A stretch of DNA of 56,898 nt from UBA10677 sp045532295 (GTDB lineage: Bacteria > Bacillota > Clostridia > Christensenellales > Pumilibacteraceae), in contig JAZSFP010000021.1 in NCBI GenBank assembly GCA_045532295.1, positions 1 through 56,898 on the forward strand, written 5' to 3'. The translations under genes and the position numbers were made by a program. Of the stretch, positions 7,262 through 16,405 are shown in pieces. A model generated the notes under the pieces. It ran no database searches and had not been told where the DNA came from. It saw nothing but the letters and a program-made list of their open reading frames with translations. Position 1 is the first letter of the stretch; each line of letters begins with the position of its first letter.

Positions 7262-8476
7262 GAGAATAGACGCGTCTTTTTCTATTTTCGTTACGGCGAA
7301 AAATTCGCCCCCTAAAAGAGTAAGGTGACAATCTTTTCCATCTAAGGCGCAAAAATAATCGCCTCCTAAAACCACGCTACCTTTTTCACTTTCGCCGTAG
7401 AACAGCGCGAAATCGTTGCCGTTTATTACTCCGTCAACGCGTTTGAACTCCTTAAAGCCGTCGAAGTTTTTGATATCGACGAGGTTTTCAAAAACGATAG
7501 AGAGGCTAAACTCGCCCTCGAAATTAGCGTAGTAAATGCCTGTTCCAAAGAAAAGCGAGGTAGAGGAAAAATTACCCTCGAAAGAGTGGGCAAAATCGGA
7601 ATTAAACTGATTGTCAATATCTATCAAATAGCCCGATTTTTCCCCTTTTGCTATCGCAACGAACCCCTCGGATACGGGCAAAACCTCTTCTACGGTGTAA
7701 TCGCCGTCTTTAAGAAGATAGGTAACGCTACTCGTTTTGCCGGCAAGCGTAACCCCAAGTCTCGAGCCAAGGTCGGAAGAGGCGTTAAAGAACACCAAAA
7801 AGTTCGCGCCCTTTTGGTAAGCGCAAATAAAATCCATATTGCGAGAAGAGGACAGCGTTTGCGAAAAATCAACTTCAAGGTCAAAATTGACTTTATAAAT
7901 AGCAATCCTTTTATAAGATAGGCTATTCTGTTTAACGCTCGTCGAAAGTAAATATCCCCCGTCTATTAATTTAAGAGCGCAAAATTCGCCCTCGAGAGTT
8001 TTGCTTTCCTTGATAAACGCGCAGTCAAACCCGTAAAGGGCAAGCGAAACGCCCTCGCCGTTTTCAAAGCAAAGAACGAAACCGCCCTCGCCGACAAGAG
8101 CAGAGAGCAAAGTTTTTTCGCCTAAGTAGTGGAAAGCAACGGTGGAAAGTTGGCTATCTAAAACGCATATATACGCGCCTGCCCCTTGTGAAAAGTCCAA
8201 AGTCGTCGAAGTAGTGTTGACGAATATGTAAAGCCTATTGCTCGCCCCCAAGACTTCTACCACCTGCTCTTCGCCGTCGCCCAAAAGCCTTTGTTCAATG
8301 GAAACGCCCACGCAAAGAGAGGGGGACGCTTTTCGGTACTTTTCGTAAGTAAACTCCGCGTTTGCGTTTTCAGTAGAGTTTAAGTCGCTTATCGTCGCCC
8401 CTATGCTAAACGCGAGCAAAGTAAGAACGATAGTGAGCGATAAAATAACGGATAATTCAATCTTATGCTTTTTCAT
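7241..8476 (-). CDS. Membrane-anchored or secreted protein of unknown function
   Basis: 411 aa from the ATG at 8476, which follows GGAGG at 5 nt; an upstream start at 8494 lacks this. The N-terminus (MKKHKIELS then a run of hydrophobic residues to about 30) is a signal anchor or signal peptide. The rest is rich in short beta-strand patterns with repeated phrases such as GGFVLCFENGEG, GGYLLSTSVKQ, EGFVAIAKGEK, spaced about 45-50 residues, which fits a beta-propeller-like fold facing outside. No family is recognised and no catalytic motif is visible. It lies 65 nt downstream of murG on the same strand, so it may be co-transcribed with it. Confidence 0.7.
   Translation of the reverse strand: MKKHKIELSVILSLTIVLTLLAFSIGATISDLNSTENANAEFTYEKYRKASPSLCVGVSIEQRLLGDGEEQVVEVLGASNRLYIFVNTTSTTLDFSQGAGAYICVLDSQLSTVAFHYLGEKTLLSALVGEGGFVLCFENGEGVSLALYGFDCAFIKESKTLEGEFCALKLIDGGYLLSTSVKQNSLSYKRIAIYKVNFDLEVDFSQTLSSSRNMDFICAYQKGANFLVFFNASSDLGSRLGVTLAGKTSSVTYLLKDGDYTVEEVLPVSEGFVAIAKGEKSGYLIDIDNQFNSDFAHSFEGNFSSTSLFFGTGIYYANFEGEFSLSIVFENLVDIKNFDGFKEFKRVDGVINGNDFALFYGESEKGSVVLGGDYFCALDGKDCHLTLLGGEFFAVTKIEKDASILLTRLDF
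7251..7283 (+). terminator. Terminator of the second AraC gene
   Basis: AGACGCGT (7251-7258) pairs with ACGCGTCT (7270-7277), followed by TTTTCTATTTT. It includes the last codons of both convergent genes. Confidence 0.75.
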
Positions 8477-8541
8477 AATAACCTCCGTTATCACTATATC
8501 ACAAAATATTTATCCTTTTATCGTAGCGGTAAAAGTAGTGG

Positions 8542-9567
8542 TTATTTTGCATAAGAAGACAAGATTTTGCAAATTTCATCTCGTCCGTCAAGGTGAGGAA
8601 AATCCCTCATATTCTTCTTCAAAACTACTGCCCTTGTCCGTAAATTTTGCAACCGTATCATTAAATTCGCTACCGTTAACTCACTTTGCGGTAGAATTTC
8701 AATAGCGGAGCGCGAGGCAAAATAGTTGGCGTTTTCTATCTGGTCGCCACGCGACGCGCCTTTAGGAAGAGGGACGACGAGCGAGGGGATAGCGAGGGCA
8801 ACGAGTTCAAAAAGCGTGTTCGCGCCACCTCGCGAGAGCGCGTAATCGCAAAGAGCGAGCGCGTCTTCCATATTAGTGAGAAATTCTCTACGAGCGTATC
8901 CCTCTTCCGTCGTATTGCCGTTCCCTTTACCGCAAAGATGGATAACATTAAAGCGTTTCGTAAGTTCCTCCCGTCCCTCGTCTACCACCTTATTTATAGC
9001 CTCCGCGCCCATACTTCCGCCCGTAATTAAAAGCGTAGGAAGAGGACGAGTAAATCCAAATTCTACTCTCGCTCGCTCTCGATTGCCACTATAAACGCTC
9101 TGTCTAATAGGCGAGCCAACGAGACGCGCGCCCTTTAGCGGAAAGGCGGATAAAACCATATCAGCCCTACCTTTTACGAGCCTGTTTGCAAGCCCGTACG
9201 AGCGGTCGGATTCGTGAATAACGAGCGGTACTTTGCCCTTGCCGAGCGAGGCTGGGAGAGAGGCAAAACCGCCCTTTGAAAATATTACGCAAGGCTTGAT
9301 TTCCTCTATTAGCGTTTTAGCCTCTTTAACGCTTTTGTAAAGAGTGAAGGGGAGTTTTAGATTAGCGAAAATCTTGCCCCGAATAAATTTAGCGCAGTCA
9401 ATCCCGTGATAAACAACCTCTTCGCCCTTGCAAAGATCCCTCTCAATTCCTTCTCGTCTGCCAAAAAAATGTATCTCGTCGTAAACCTTTCTAAGCGACG
9501 GCACGAGCGATAATAACGGAATAACGTGTCCGCCCGTTCCTCCGCCCGTAAGCACTATTTTTTTCAT
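8542..9567 (-). CDS. murG: UDP-GlcNAc:lipid I GlcNAc transferase MurG
   Basis: 341 aa, slightly short but within range of the Gram-positive MurG group. It transfers GlcNAc from UDP-GlcNAc to lipid I on the inner membrane face, giving lipid II for peptidoglycan. Visible motifs are the N-terminal TGGGTGGHVIP (7-17), FSKGGFASLP and VIHESDRSYGLANRL in the acceptor half, and LLITGGSMGAEAIN plus LSRGGANTLFELVAL in the UDP-GlcNAc half. The start at 9567 follows GAGGTGATTTT, with a TATAAT -10 just upstream. It stands away from the usual dcw cluster and has only the unknown anchored protein downstream. Confidence 0.93.
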   Translation of the reverse strand: MKKIVLTGGGTGGHVIPLLSLVPSLRKVYDEIHFFGRREGIERDLCKGEEVVYHGIDCAKFIRGKIFANLKLPFTLYKSVKEAKTLIEEIKPCVIFSKGGFASLPASLGKGKVPLVIHESDRSYGLANRLVKGRADMVLSAFPLKGARLVGSPIRQSVYSGNRERARVEFGFTRPLPTLLITGGSMGAEAINKVVDEGREELTKRFNVIHLCGKGNGNTTEEGYARREFLTNMEDALALCDYALSRGGANTLFELVALAIPSLVVPLPKGASRGDQIENANYFASRSAIEILPQSELTVANLMIRLQNLRTRAVVLKKNMRDFPHLDGRDEICKILSSYAK

Positions 9568-9630
9568 AAAATCACCTCACTCTATTATATGCCCAAAACT
9601 CTCAAAAGTAATCTTTATCCTCTCTAATCG

Positions 9631-9668
9631 CATAATTATTCACGCTTTTTACATAATTATTCACGCTT
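9631..9668. repeat. Two direct repeats with DnaA-box-like core
   Basis: CATAATTATTCACGCTT occurs exactly at 9631-9647 and 9652-9668, a 21-nt period (two helical turns). Each holds TTATTCACG, one base from the DnaA-box consensus TTATNCACA. They sit between the divergent murG and parE genes. Confidence 0.6.
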
Positions 9669-9733
9669 GCCGTTCTCGTTTTAAAAGAGAGCGGAAAAAA
9701 ATACTAAAATGAATAAAAATGCACTTATTTTGC

Positions 9734-9762
9734 TTGTAAAAAAACTTAAAATATGTTATAAT
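9734..9762 (+). promoter_or_regulatory. Promoter of parE-parC
   Basis: TTGTAA (9734-9739), 17-nt spacer, TATAAT (9757-9762), about 50 nt before the parE start. Confidence 0.7.
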
Positions 9763-9812
9763 TTTAAAAGATAGAAAAAGCAATCTTGCTAAAGAGAGCA
9801 AGAGGAGGAAAA

Positions 9813-11771
9813 ATGGCTAAGAAAGATTATACTGCAAGTAATATTCAAGTGCTTGAAGGACTTGACGCGGTACGCGTTCGCCCCGGTATGTATATCGGTT
9901 CGACGGGCGCGCGCGGACTTCACCATATTTTATGGGAAATCGTCGATAACGGTATGGACGAGGTAGCCAACGGCTTTGGCGACACCATTACCGTTACTAT
10001 CCACGCGGACGGGTCGGCGAGCGTTGAAGATAACGGACGCGGTATTCCCGTAGATATTCACCCTACGATGGGCGTAAGCGGTGTTGAAGTCGTGTTCACT
10101 CAACTGCACGCAGGCGGTAAGTTCGATAACGAGAATTATCAACACTCGGGCGGACTTCACGGCGTAGGCGCGTCGGTAACTAACGCTCTTTCTCGCTGGC
10201 TTACGGTAGAAGTCTATAAGAACGGTACTACCTACGCTATGAGTTTTGAAAGCGTTGAAAAGGGCGACAAAGTTCACGGCGGTTTAGTTAAGGAAAAACT
10301 AACCGACACCAAGAAAAAGACCAAAAATCACGGCACGAAAATAACCTTTATGCCGGACGACCGCATATTTGAAACGGTCAAGTTCAATATCGACACCATT
10401 TCAAAACGCCTCAAAGAACTTGCCTTTCTTAACCGTGGCGCAAGAATACTGCTTATTGACGAGCGAGTAACGGTGAACGAGGGCGTTTTAACGCGCGAAT
10501 TTTTCTACGAGGGGGGCTTGAGCGACTTCGTTAAAGACCTCAACGAAACTAAAAATCCCGCCTTTAACCCTCCCGTGTTCATTTCGGGCAGTAAGGATAA
10601 TATCTACGCCGAACTTGCTTTCCAGTACACTGACGCATACACCGAGAATATTTTCTCGTACGTAAACAATATCCCCACCACCGAGGGCGGAACGCACGAA
10701 ACGGGCTTTAAGATTGCCCTAACCCGCGTGCTTAACGACTGGGCAAGACGGCTTAACCTCTTAAAAGAAAAAGAGCAAAACCTCCAAGGCGACGACTTTA
10801 GAGAGGGCTTAACGGCGGTATTGTCCGTAAAAATGCAGTCCGTTCAGTTCGAGGGACAAACCAAAACCAAACTTGGTAACACCGAGGCGCGCCTTGCCGT
10901 AGAAACAATCGTAACGAGCGAACTCAACGCCTTTTTCGAGCGTCATCACTCTATCGTTGAAATCGCCGTAAAGAAAGGCTTGCTCGCGGCGAAAGTAAGA
11001 GAGGCTGCGAGAAAACAAAAGGAACTTACGCGCGCTAAAAACAGCATTGATAACTTCCACACGGTAGGCAAACTCAAGAGTTGTACGGGCAAAAAACCCG
11101 AACTTAACGAACTTTTCATCGTCGAGGGCGACTCTGCAGGCGGTACTTGTACTCAGGCGAGAAACCGCGCTTTCCAAGCAATCTTGCCACTTCGAGGCAA
11201 ACCGCTCAACGCCGAGAAAAAGCGTATCGACCAAGTGCTTGCTAACGAAGAAATTAGAACGCTCATATCCGCGCTTGGAGCAGGGCTTGGCGAGGACTTC
11301 GACGTGGACGATCTTAAGTATCACAAAGTCGTAATTCTTTCCGATGCCGACCAAGACGGTATGCACATAAGAGCAATCCTATTGACCTTCTTCTTCCGAT
11401 ATATGCGCGAACTGATAAACCAAGGGCACGTGTACATCGGCTTGCCTCCGCTGTACAAGATAAGCAAGCGCGGGCAAACGGAGTACGCCTACGACGATAC
11501 TGCGTTAGAAGAACTTAAAAAGCAAATGGGCAAGGGCGTGGAAATTCAAAGATACAAAGGACTTGGCGAGATGAACGCCGATCAACTTTGGGAAACTACG
11601 ATGGACCCTAAAAAGCGCAAACTCGTTCGCGTACAAATCGAGGACGCTGCGGAGGCGGAAAGGCTGGTAAGCACCTTAATGGGCGACGCAATCGAGCCAC
11701 GCAGGAACTATATAATCGAGCACGCAAACTTCAATAAAGAAGATACCTTTATGGAAATCACCAACAAATAG
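9813..11771 (+). CDS. parE: Type IIA topoisomerase subunit B (ParE-like)
   Basis: 652 aa from the ATG at 9813, which follows AGGAGG at 5 nt; the frame is open upstream to 9786 but without a ribosome site. The GHKL ATPase domain shows WEIVDNGMDE (41-50, catalytic Glu42 and Asn46), DNGRGIP (73-79) and HSGGLHGVGAS (111-121). QTKTKLGN marks the transducer. The TOPRIM domain has EGDSAGG (Glu438) and DADQDGMH (Asp511, 513, 515) for Mg2+; QRYKGLGEMN follows. It forms a heterotetramer with the product of the next gene to pass DNA duplexes. ParE rather than GyrB is chosen because its partner lacks the GyrA box; the B subunit alone does not decide this. Confidence 0.88.
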   Translation: MAKKDYTASNIQVLEGLDAVRVRPGMYIGSTGARGLHHILWEIVDNGMDEVANGFGDTITVTIHADGSASVEDNGRGIPVDIHPTMGVSGVEVVFTQLHAGGKFDNENYQHSGGLHGVGASVTNALSRWLTVEVYKNGTTYAMSFESVEKGDKVHGGLVKEKLTDTKKKTKNHGTKITFMPDDRIFETVKFNIDTISKRLKELAFLNRGARILLIDERVTVNEGVLTREFFYEGGLSDFVKDLNETKNPAFNPPVFISGSKDNIYAELAFQYTDAYTENIFSYVNNIPTTEGGTHETGFKIALTRVLNDWARRLNLLKEKEQNLQGDDFREGLTAVLSVKMQSVQFEGQTKTKLGNTEARLAVETIVTSELNAFFERHHSIVEIAVKKGLLAAKVREAARKQKELTRAKNSIDNFHTVGKLKSCTGKKPELNELFIVEGDSAGGTCTQARNRAFQAILPLRGKPLNAEKKRIDQVLANEEIRTLISALGAGLGEDFDVDDLKYHKVVILSDADQDGMHIRAILLTFFFRYMRELINQGHVYIGLPPLYKISKRGQTEYAYDDTALEELKKQMGKGVEIQRYKGLGEMNADQLWETTMDPKKRKLVRVQIEDAAEAERLVSTLMGDAIEPRRNYIIEHANFNKEDTFMEITNK

Positions 11772-11779
11772 GAGCAATG

Positions 11780-14215
11780 ATGGAAGAGAATATTATCGTT
11801 AAAAATATGGAAGAGGTAATGCACGAATCTATGATTCCGTACTCCGAGTGCGTAATTTTAGACCGCGCTCTTCCCCGCGTTGAAGACGGACTTAAACCCG
11901 TTCAGCGCCGTATCCTTTTTGATATGCTTGAACTTGGGCTTAACCCCGACCGCCCCTATAAAAAATGCGCAAGAGTAGTGGGCGACTGTATGGGTAAATA
12001 CCACCCCCACGGCGACAGTTCAGTGTACCTTGCTCTCGTTCGTATGGCGCAATCCTTCAATATGGGCTCAACGCTCGTAGAAGGTCAAGGAAACTTTGGC
12101 GACATCGACGGCAACGGCGCGGCGGCAATGCGTTATACCGAGTGCCGACTTACACCGCTTGCAATGGAAATGCTCAAAGATATGGGCAAGCCCGACGACG
12201 AAATCGTAAAATGGGGCTACAACTTCGACGACACCTTGCAAGAGCCCGAAATCTTACCCGGGCGTTTTCCCAACCTGCTCGTAAACGGCTCGTCGGGAAT
12301 AGCCGTAGGTCTTGCAACGAATATCCCCACGCATAACCTTGGCGAGACTATCGACGGCGTAATAGCGTTCATCGACAATCCCCGAATTAAACTTGACGAG
12401 ATGATGAAAATCATCAAAGGCCCAGACTTTCCCACGGGCGGATATATTATCGCCGGCGAGGAACTGAGAAAAGCGTACGAAACGGGCAGAGGCAAACTCA
12501 TTTTAAGAGCGAAAACGCACCTCGAGGCTGAGGGCGAGAAGAAACTCATCGTTATCGACGAACTTCCCTACCAAGTAAATAAATCCGCGCTCCTTGAAAG
12601 CATATCCAAGTTGAGCGAAGAGAAGAAAGGCGTGCTTTCCGCTATATCCGATATCGCCGACGAATCGGACAGAAACGGTATGCGCGCGGTAATTAGAATT
12701 AAGAAAACGGGCGATCCCGACGCAATCTTGAAATTGCTGTTTAAGTCCACCAACCTTTCCACCTCGTTTGGCGTGAATATGGTTGCAATCGCCGACGGAA
12801 AGCCCAGAACCTTGGGACTTTTAGACATTATTCGCTACTACGCGGACTACCAAAGAAACTTCATCGTTCGTCGTACTCGTTGCGAACTTGACGCTTGTAA
12901 AAAGCGCGAGCATATCTTGGAAGGTCTCGTAATCGCCGTTCGCAATATCGACGAAGTAGTAAAAATTATCAAGAACAGCAAGTCCACCACCGAGGCAAAG
13001 GACAAACTTCGCGAACGCTTTAAGTTATCCGAACGCCAAGCGGACGCAATCCTCGACCTTCGTCTTGCTCGTCTTACCCACCTCGAAGTCTATAAACTCG
13101 AGAACGAACTTAAAGACCTCAGGGCGAGAATTAAAGAACTCACCGAAATCCTCGGCTCGAAGAAACTCCAACTTGAAGTGGTAAAATCGGAAATGCTCGA
13201 GATTAAGCGTAAGTTCAAAACGCCTCGTCGTAGCGTAATTCTTGCCGACGAGAAGAAATACGAAATCCCCGACGCCTCCGTTCCTAAGCCCGTAGAAAAC
13301 TGCGTAGTTTGCTACAACGCTCGCGGAAACTTAAAGCGTATGACCTTAAAGAGTTACGGTATGAGCAACCGCGCGTTCTCCGACCACACCACCGTAAACG
13401 AACTTTGCTCGTCGATAGTCAACTGCTCAGGAGCGGACAGAGTGCTTTGCTTTACCTCGCTTGGTAACTGCTTTAGAGTATCGCTCGACGAAATACCCGA
13501 GGCGCGCTGGAGCGAAAAGGGTAGCGCGATTAAAGACGTCCTCCACGGCATAAAGATGGACGAGAAAATAGTGTTCATTATGCCCGTTAAAGAGGACAAA
13601 ATACCCAAGGGTAACCTCTTGTTCTACACCAAGAGCGGTCTAATAAAGAAGACGGAGTGGAAGGAATACGAAGTGTCCAAGTCCGTTTTCCAAGCAATCA
13701 AACTGCACGAGGGCGACGAGGTTATCGGTATGGAGAGCGAAAAGGAAAACGCGCATATCGTCTTCGTTACGAGAAAAGGTCTCGTGCTTAAAGGCGATAT
13801 GGGAGATATCCCCCTTCAACACCGTGTGTCCGGTGGCGTAAAGTATATCACGCTCAATACGGGCGACGAAGTAATCCTTACCCGTCAAATCGACGACGGA
13901 GGCGAAATCGTGCTCGTTACCGATAAGGGCTACGCAAAACGCGTGCTCGAGGCGGAACTCGATATAATGGCTCGCTATCGCAAGGGCGTTATGATTATCG
14001 ACCTTAAAGACAAGAACGGCAAAAACCTCGCCTTCGCCTCCTACGTAACCCACCCCTACGATATCGTCTTAGAAGTCAACGAGGATTACCTCTCCGCCTT
14101 CAACACCGAAGCCCTCTCCATCGAATCCCGTCAACACTCCGGCAAAGCCTTGGTAAAGGGTAAAGTGGCGATAGATAAAGTGTATATTTACAACACCGAT
14201 TTCATAAACGGCTAA
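11780..14215 (+). CDS. parC: Type IIA topoisomerase subunit A (ParC-like)
   Basis: 811 aa. The frame starts ATGATG at 11777/11780; the GGAG overlapping the parE stop is 5 nt from the second ATG, so 11780 is preferred. The winged-helix cleavage domain has KYHPHGDSSVY and the catalytic Tyr119 in AAAMRYTE. The coiled-coil region and a C-terminal six-blade pinwheel follow. Where GyrA carries its wrapping box (QRRGGKG type) this protein has KSYGMSNRAFSDHTT, so DNA wrapping is not expected and it should act as topoisomerase IV, a decatenase. In the quinolone region Ser80 is kept but the usual acidic residue four positions later is Leu84. It is 5 nt beyond the parE frame and surely co-transcribed. 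Confidence 0.87.
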   Translation: MEENIIVKNMEEVMHESMIPYSECVILDRALPRVEDGLKPVQRRILFDMLELGLNPDRPYKKCARVVGDCMGKYHPHGDSSVYLALVRMAQSFNMGSTLVEGQGNFGDIDGNGAAAMRYTECRLTPLAMEMLKDMGKPDDEIVKWGYNFDDTLQEPEILPGRFPNLLVNGSSGIAVGLATNIPTHNLGETIDGVIAFIDNPRIKLDEMMKIIKGPDFPTGGYIIAGEELRKAYETGRGKLILRAKTHLEAEGEKKLIVIDELPYQVNKSALLESISKLSEEKKGVLSAISDIADESDRNGMRAVIRIKKTGDPDAILKLLFKSTNLSTSFGVNMVAIADGKPRTLGLLDIIRYYADYQRNFIVRRTRCELDACKKREHILEGLVIAVRNIDEVVKIIKNSKSTTEAKDKLRERFKLSERQADAILDLRLARLTHLEVYKLENELKDLRARIKELTEILGSKKLQLEVVKSEMLEIKRKFKTPRRSVILADEKKYEIPDASVPKPVENCVVCYNARGNLKRMTLKSYGMSNRAFSDHTTVNELCSSIVNCSGADRVLCFTSLGNCFRVSLDEIPEARWSEKGSAIKDVLHGIKMDEKIVFIMPVKEDKIPKGNLLFYTKSGLIKKTEWKEYEVSKSVFQAIKLHEGDEVIGMESEKENAHIVFVTRKGLVLKGDMGDIPLQHRVSGGVKYITLNTGDEVILTRQIDDGGEIVLVTDKGYAKRVLEAELDIMARYRKGVMIIDLKDKNGKNLAFASYVTHPYDIVLEVNEDYLSAFNTEALSIESRQHSGKALVKGKVAIDKVYIYNTDFING

Positions 14216-14740
14216 AAATTCTACTAAATACTGCGTCTTGCTGTGTCAAAGTCTTGTTTCGCTCGGTTACGTACCTCTTTGTACGCGCCCTCGCGACCCT
14301 GCGACTTTTCCTTGCAATACTTGTATTTAGCGAATTTTACAAATTCTACTAACTGCTCGCATTTAGCGAATTTTATCGTATTTGACTATACACAAAGGTG
14401 TCATACCGACCGAGGCGTAGCCGAGTGGAGTGTATCTCAACCCTACGCGCCTTCGAAAGAACACTTGTCTTTCTTGTATTTTTCCTATCAAAACGCAATA
14501 AATGCTAATCAGTCATCTATTGCTCAATATCCAAAAAAATAACTATTTTGTACTGCTCGCATTTAGCGAATTTTACAATACGCGCCCTCGTCCGACTTCG
14601 CCTTTTCCTCGCACTACTTGTAAATAGCGAATTTTACAAATTCTACTAACTGTTCGCATTTAGCGAATTTTACAATACGCGCCCTCGCGACCCTGCGACT
14701 TTTCCTTATTGCTTGGTCGGTATGTCGAAAAAAATTACGA
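14216..14740. repeat. Post-parC repeat region: long palindrome and TTTAGCGAATTTTA array
   Basis: No gene is supported. The region opens right after the parC stop with an imperfect palindrome: arm 14216-14231 pairs with 14323-14338, and the apical core is CGGTTACGTAC (14264-14274) and GTACGCGCCCTCG (14281-14293). TTTAGCGAATTTTA or a one- to two-base variant recurs at 14326, 14362, 14562, 14624 and 14659, with ACTGCTCGCA before several copies and GCGCCCTCG after. A CATACCG block (14401-14440) and a diverged TTTCTTGTATTTTTCC block (14470-14520) match repeats at 3.1-3.6 kb. Confidence 0.75.
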
Positions 14741-14763
14741 TTACACAAAAATAAAGGACTTCT

Positions 14764-16311
14764 ATGAGTATATTAAGAATTAACGGCTTAAGCCACACTT
14801 ACGACAACAAAGTACTATTTAAGGACGCGGACTTGTCCATCAACAACGGCGAACACGTTGGTATAGTTGGGCTTAACGGCGCGGGAAAGAGTACCTTTAT
14901 AAACATTATAGCGCACAATACTTCGCAGGATGCCGGCGAGGTTATTTGGCTTAACGGAATTCGCTACGGCTATCTTGACCAGCACGCCGACATTGACCGC
15001 TCGCTAACGGTAATGGAGTATCTGCAAACGGCGTTTGCGCACCTTTACGAACTCGACAAAAAACTGCAAGCGCTATACGAGGAAATGGGCTCAGTGGAGG
15101 ATATGGATATTCTCGACAAAATGATAACTAAGTCCAACCGTATGCTTGAAACGCTGACAAACGCAGGTTTTTACGATATTGAGGCGCAAATAAAAAAGGT
15201 CGCTAACGGATTGGGCGTTAACGGGTTTGGTTACGATACGGTAATATCCACGCTATCTGGCGGACAGAGAGCAAAACTAATGCTTTCAAAACTTATCTTA
15301 GAAGACCTTGACGTAATGCTCCTCGACGAGCCGACCAACTTCCTCGACGTAGAGCATATAGAGTGGCTAACCAAGTACCTCAATTCGCTGGAGAAAACCT
15401 TTATGGTAATATCGCACGACACCGACTTTCTCAACGGCGTGTGCAAGTATATAGTGTCTATCGAGAACGGCTCAATCAGAAAATACACGGGTAATTACGA
15501 CCAGTTTATCGTCCAGCACGAAATGGCGGTTAAGCAGTACGAAGAAGACTATCTTCGTCAACAAGCGGAAATCAAGCGTATGGAAGAGTATATCGCTAAG
15601 AATAAAGCGCGTGCGGCAACCGCCGGTATGGCTAACAGTAGAAAGAAAATGCTCGACAGAATTGAGGTTATGGCAAAGCCCGTAACCGCTCTCGAGGCTC
15701 ACTTCGACTTCCCCGGCACGCTACTTAACACCAAGGATATGCTCAACGTAACCGACCTTGAAATAGGTTACGACACCGTTCTTCTTCCCCCTATATCCTT
15801 TAATATGCGCGGAGACACTAAACTGTGGATTAGAGGCGCGAACGGTATCGGCAAAAGCACGCTCCTTAAAACGCTTATGGGCTTTATCCCAAGAAAGGGC
15901 GGAGACTTCAAGTTCCATATCGCCTCCAAAAAGGCCTATCTTGAGCAAGACCTCGAGTTTAGAAACACCTCGATGACGCCTTACGACTATATATCCGACT
16001 GTTTCCCCCGTTTTGGCGCAAAGGAAATTCGCTCGCAACTTTCCAAAGTGGGAATAAGGGGCGAAATGGCGCTCCGTCATATATCGGATATGAGCGGTGG
16101 CGAGCAAGTACGAATAAGAATTCTCACGATTATGAACACTACCTCGAATATCTTAATCCTTGACGAGCCTACTAACCACCTCGACGTTAAAGCCAAAGAA
16201 GTTCTCTTAGAGGCGTTAAAAAAGTACGAAGGCGCGCTCTTGTTAGTAAGCCACGAAAAGCAGTTTGCAGAATCTGTTTGCAACGAAGTCCTCAACATTA
16301 AAACTTTATAA
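14764..16311 (+). CDS. ABC-F family ATP-binding protein
   Basis: 515 aa with two ABC ATPase domains and no membrane segment, the ABC-F plan (ribosome-associated translation factors and antibiotic-protection proteins). Domain 1: Walker A GLNGAGKS (36-43), signature LSGGQ (164-168), Walker B LLDEPTNFLD with Glu189. A charged helical linker (about 240-300, rich in Lys/Arg/Glu) is the P-site tRNA-contacting region. Domain 2: GANGIGKS (358-365), MSGGEQ (443-448), ILDEPTNHLD. There is no long C-terminal extension. The linker is not obviously long, so a housekeeping role of the YbiT/EttA kind is as likely as drug protection. It starts 10 nt after AAGGA and ends before a clear terminator, so it is a one-gene unit. 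Confidence 0.88.
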   Translation: MSILRINGLSHTYDNKVLFKDADLSINNGEHVGIVGLNGAGKSTFINIIAHNTSQDAGEVIWLNGIRYGYLDQHADIDRSLTVMEYLQTAFAHLYELDKKLQALYEEMGSVEDMDILDKMITKSNRMLETLTNAGFYDIEAQIKKVANGLGVNGFGYDTVISTLSGGQRAKLMLSKLILEDLDVMLLDEPTNFLDVEHIEWLTKYLNSLEKTFMVISHDTDFLNGVCKYIVSIENGSIRKYTGNYDQFIVQHEMAVKQYEEDYLRQQAEIKRMEEYIAKNKARAATAGMANSRKKMLDRIEVMAKPVTALEAHFDFPGTLLNTKDMLNVTDLEIGYDTVLLPPISFNMRGDTKLWIRGANGIGKSTLLKTLMGFIPRKGGDFKFHIASKKAYLEQDLEFRNTSMTPYDYISDCFPRFGAKEIRSQLSKVGIRGEMALRHISDMSGGEQVRIRILTIMNTTSNILILDEPTNHLDVKAKEVLLEALKKYEGALLLVSHEKQFAESVCNEVLNIKTL

Positions 16312-16319
16312 ACCGAAAC

Positions 16320-16349
16320 GCTCTCCCTTAAAAGTGGAGGGCTTTTTTT
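16320..16349 (+). terminator. Terminator of the ABC-F gene
   Basis: GCTCTCC (16320-16326) pairs with GGAGGGC (16336-16342) with one G-U pair, followed by seven T. Confidence 0.85.
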
Positions 16350-16405
16350 CATATTTTTTAACCAAGCCTCATACAATTTATTATCATACGATACGAGGCT
16401 AAAAT

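Noticed and set aside
11780..14215. GyrA rather than ParC
   Set aside because: The GyrA wrapping box is absent at its expected place in the first pinwheel blade, so ParC is preferred, though the family split is not certain without a tree.
14243..14542. 99-codon plus-strand frame after parC
   Set aside because: Consists entirely of intergenic repeat sequence found elsewhere in other frames; no ribosome site.
14326..14673. CRISPR array
   Set aside because: Copies are short (about 15 nt), unevenly spaced and flanked by other repeats; no spacers of regular size and no cas genes.
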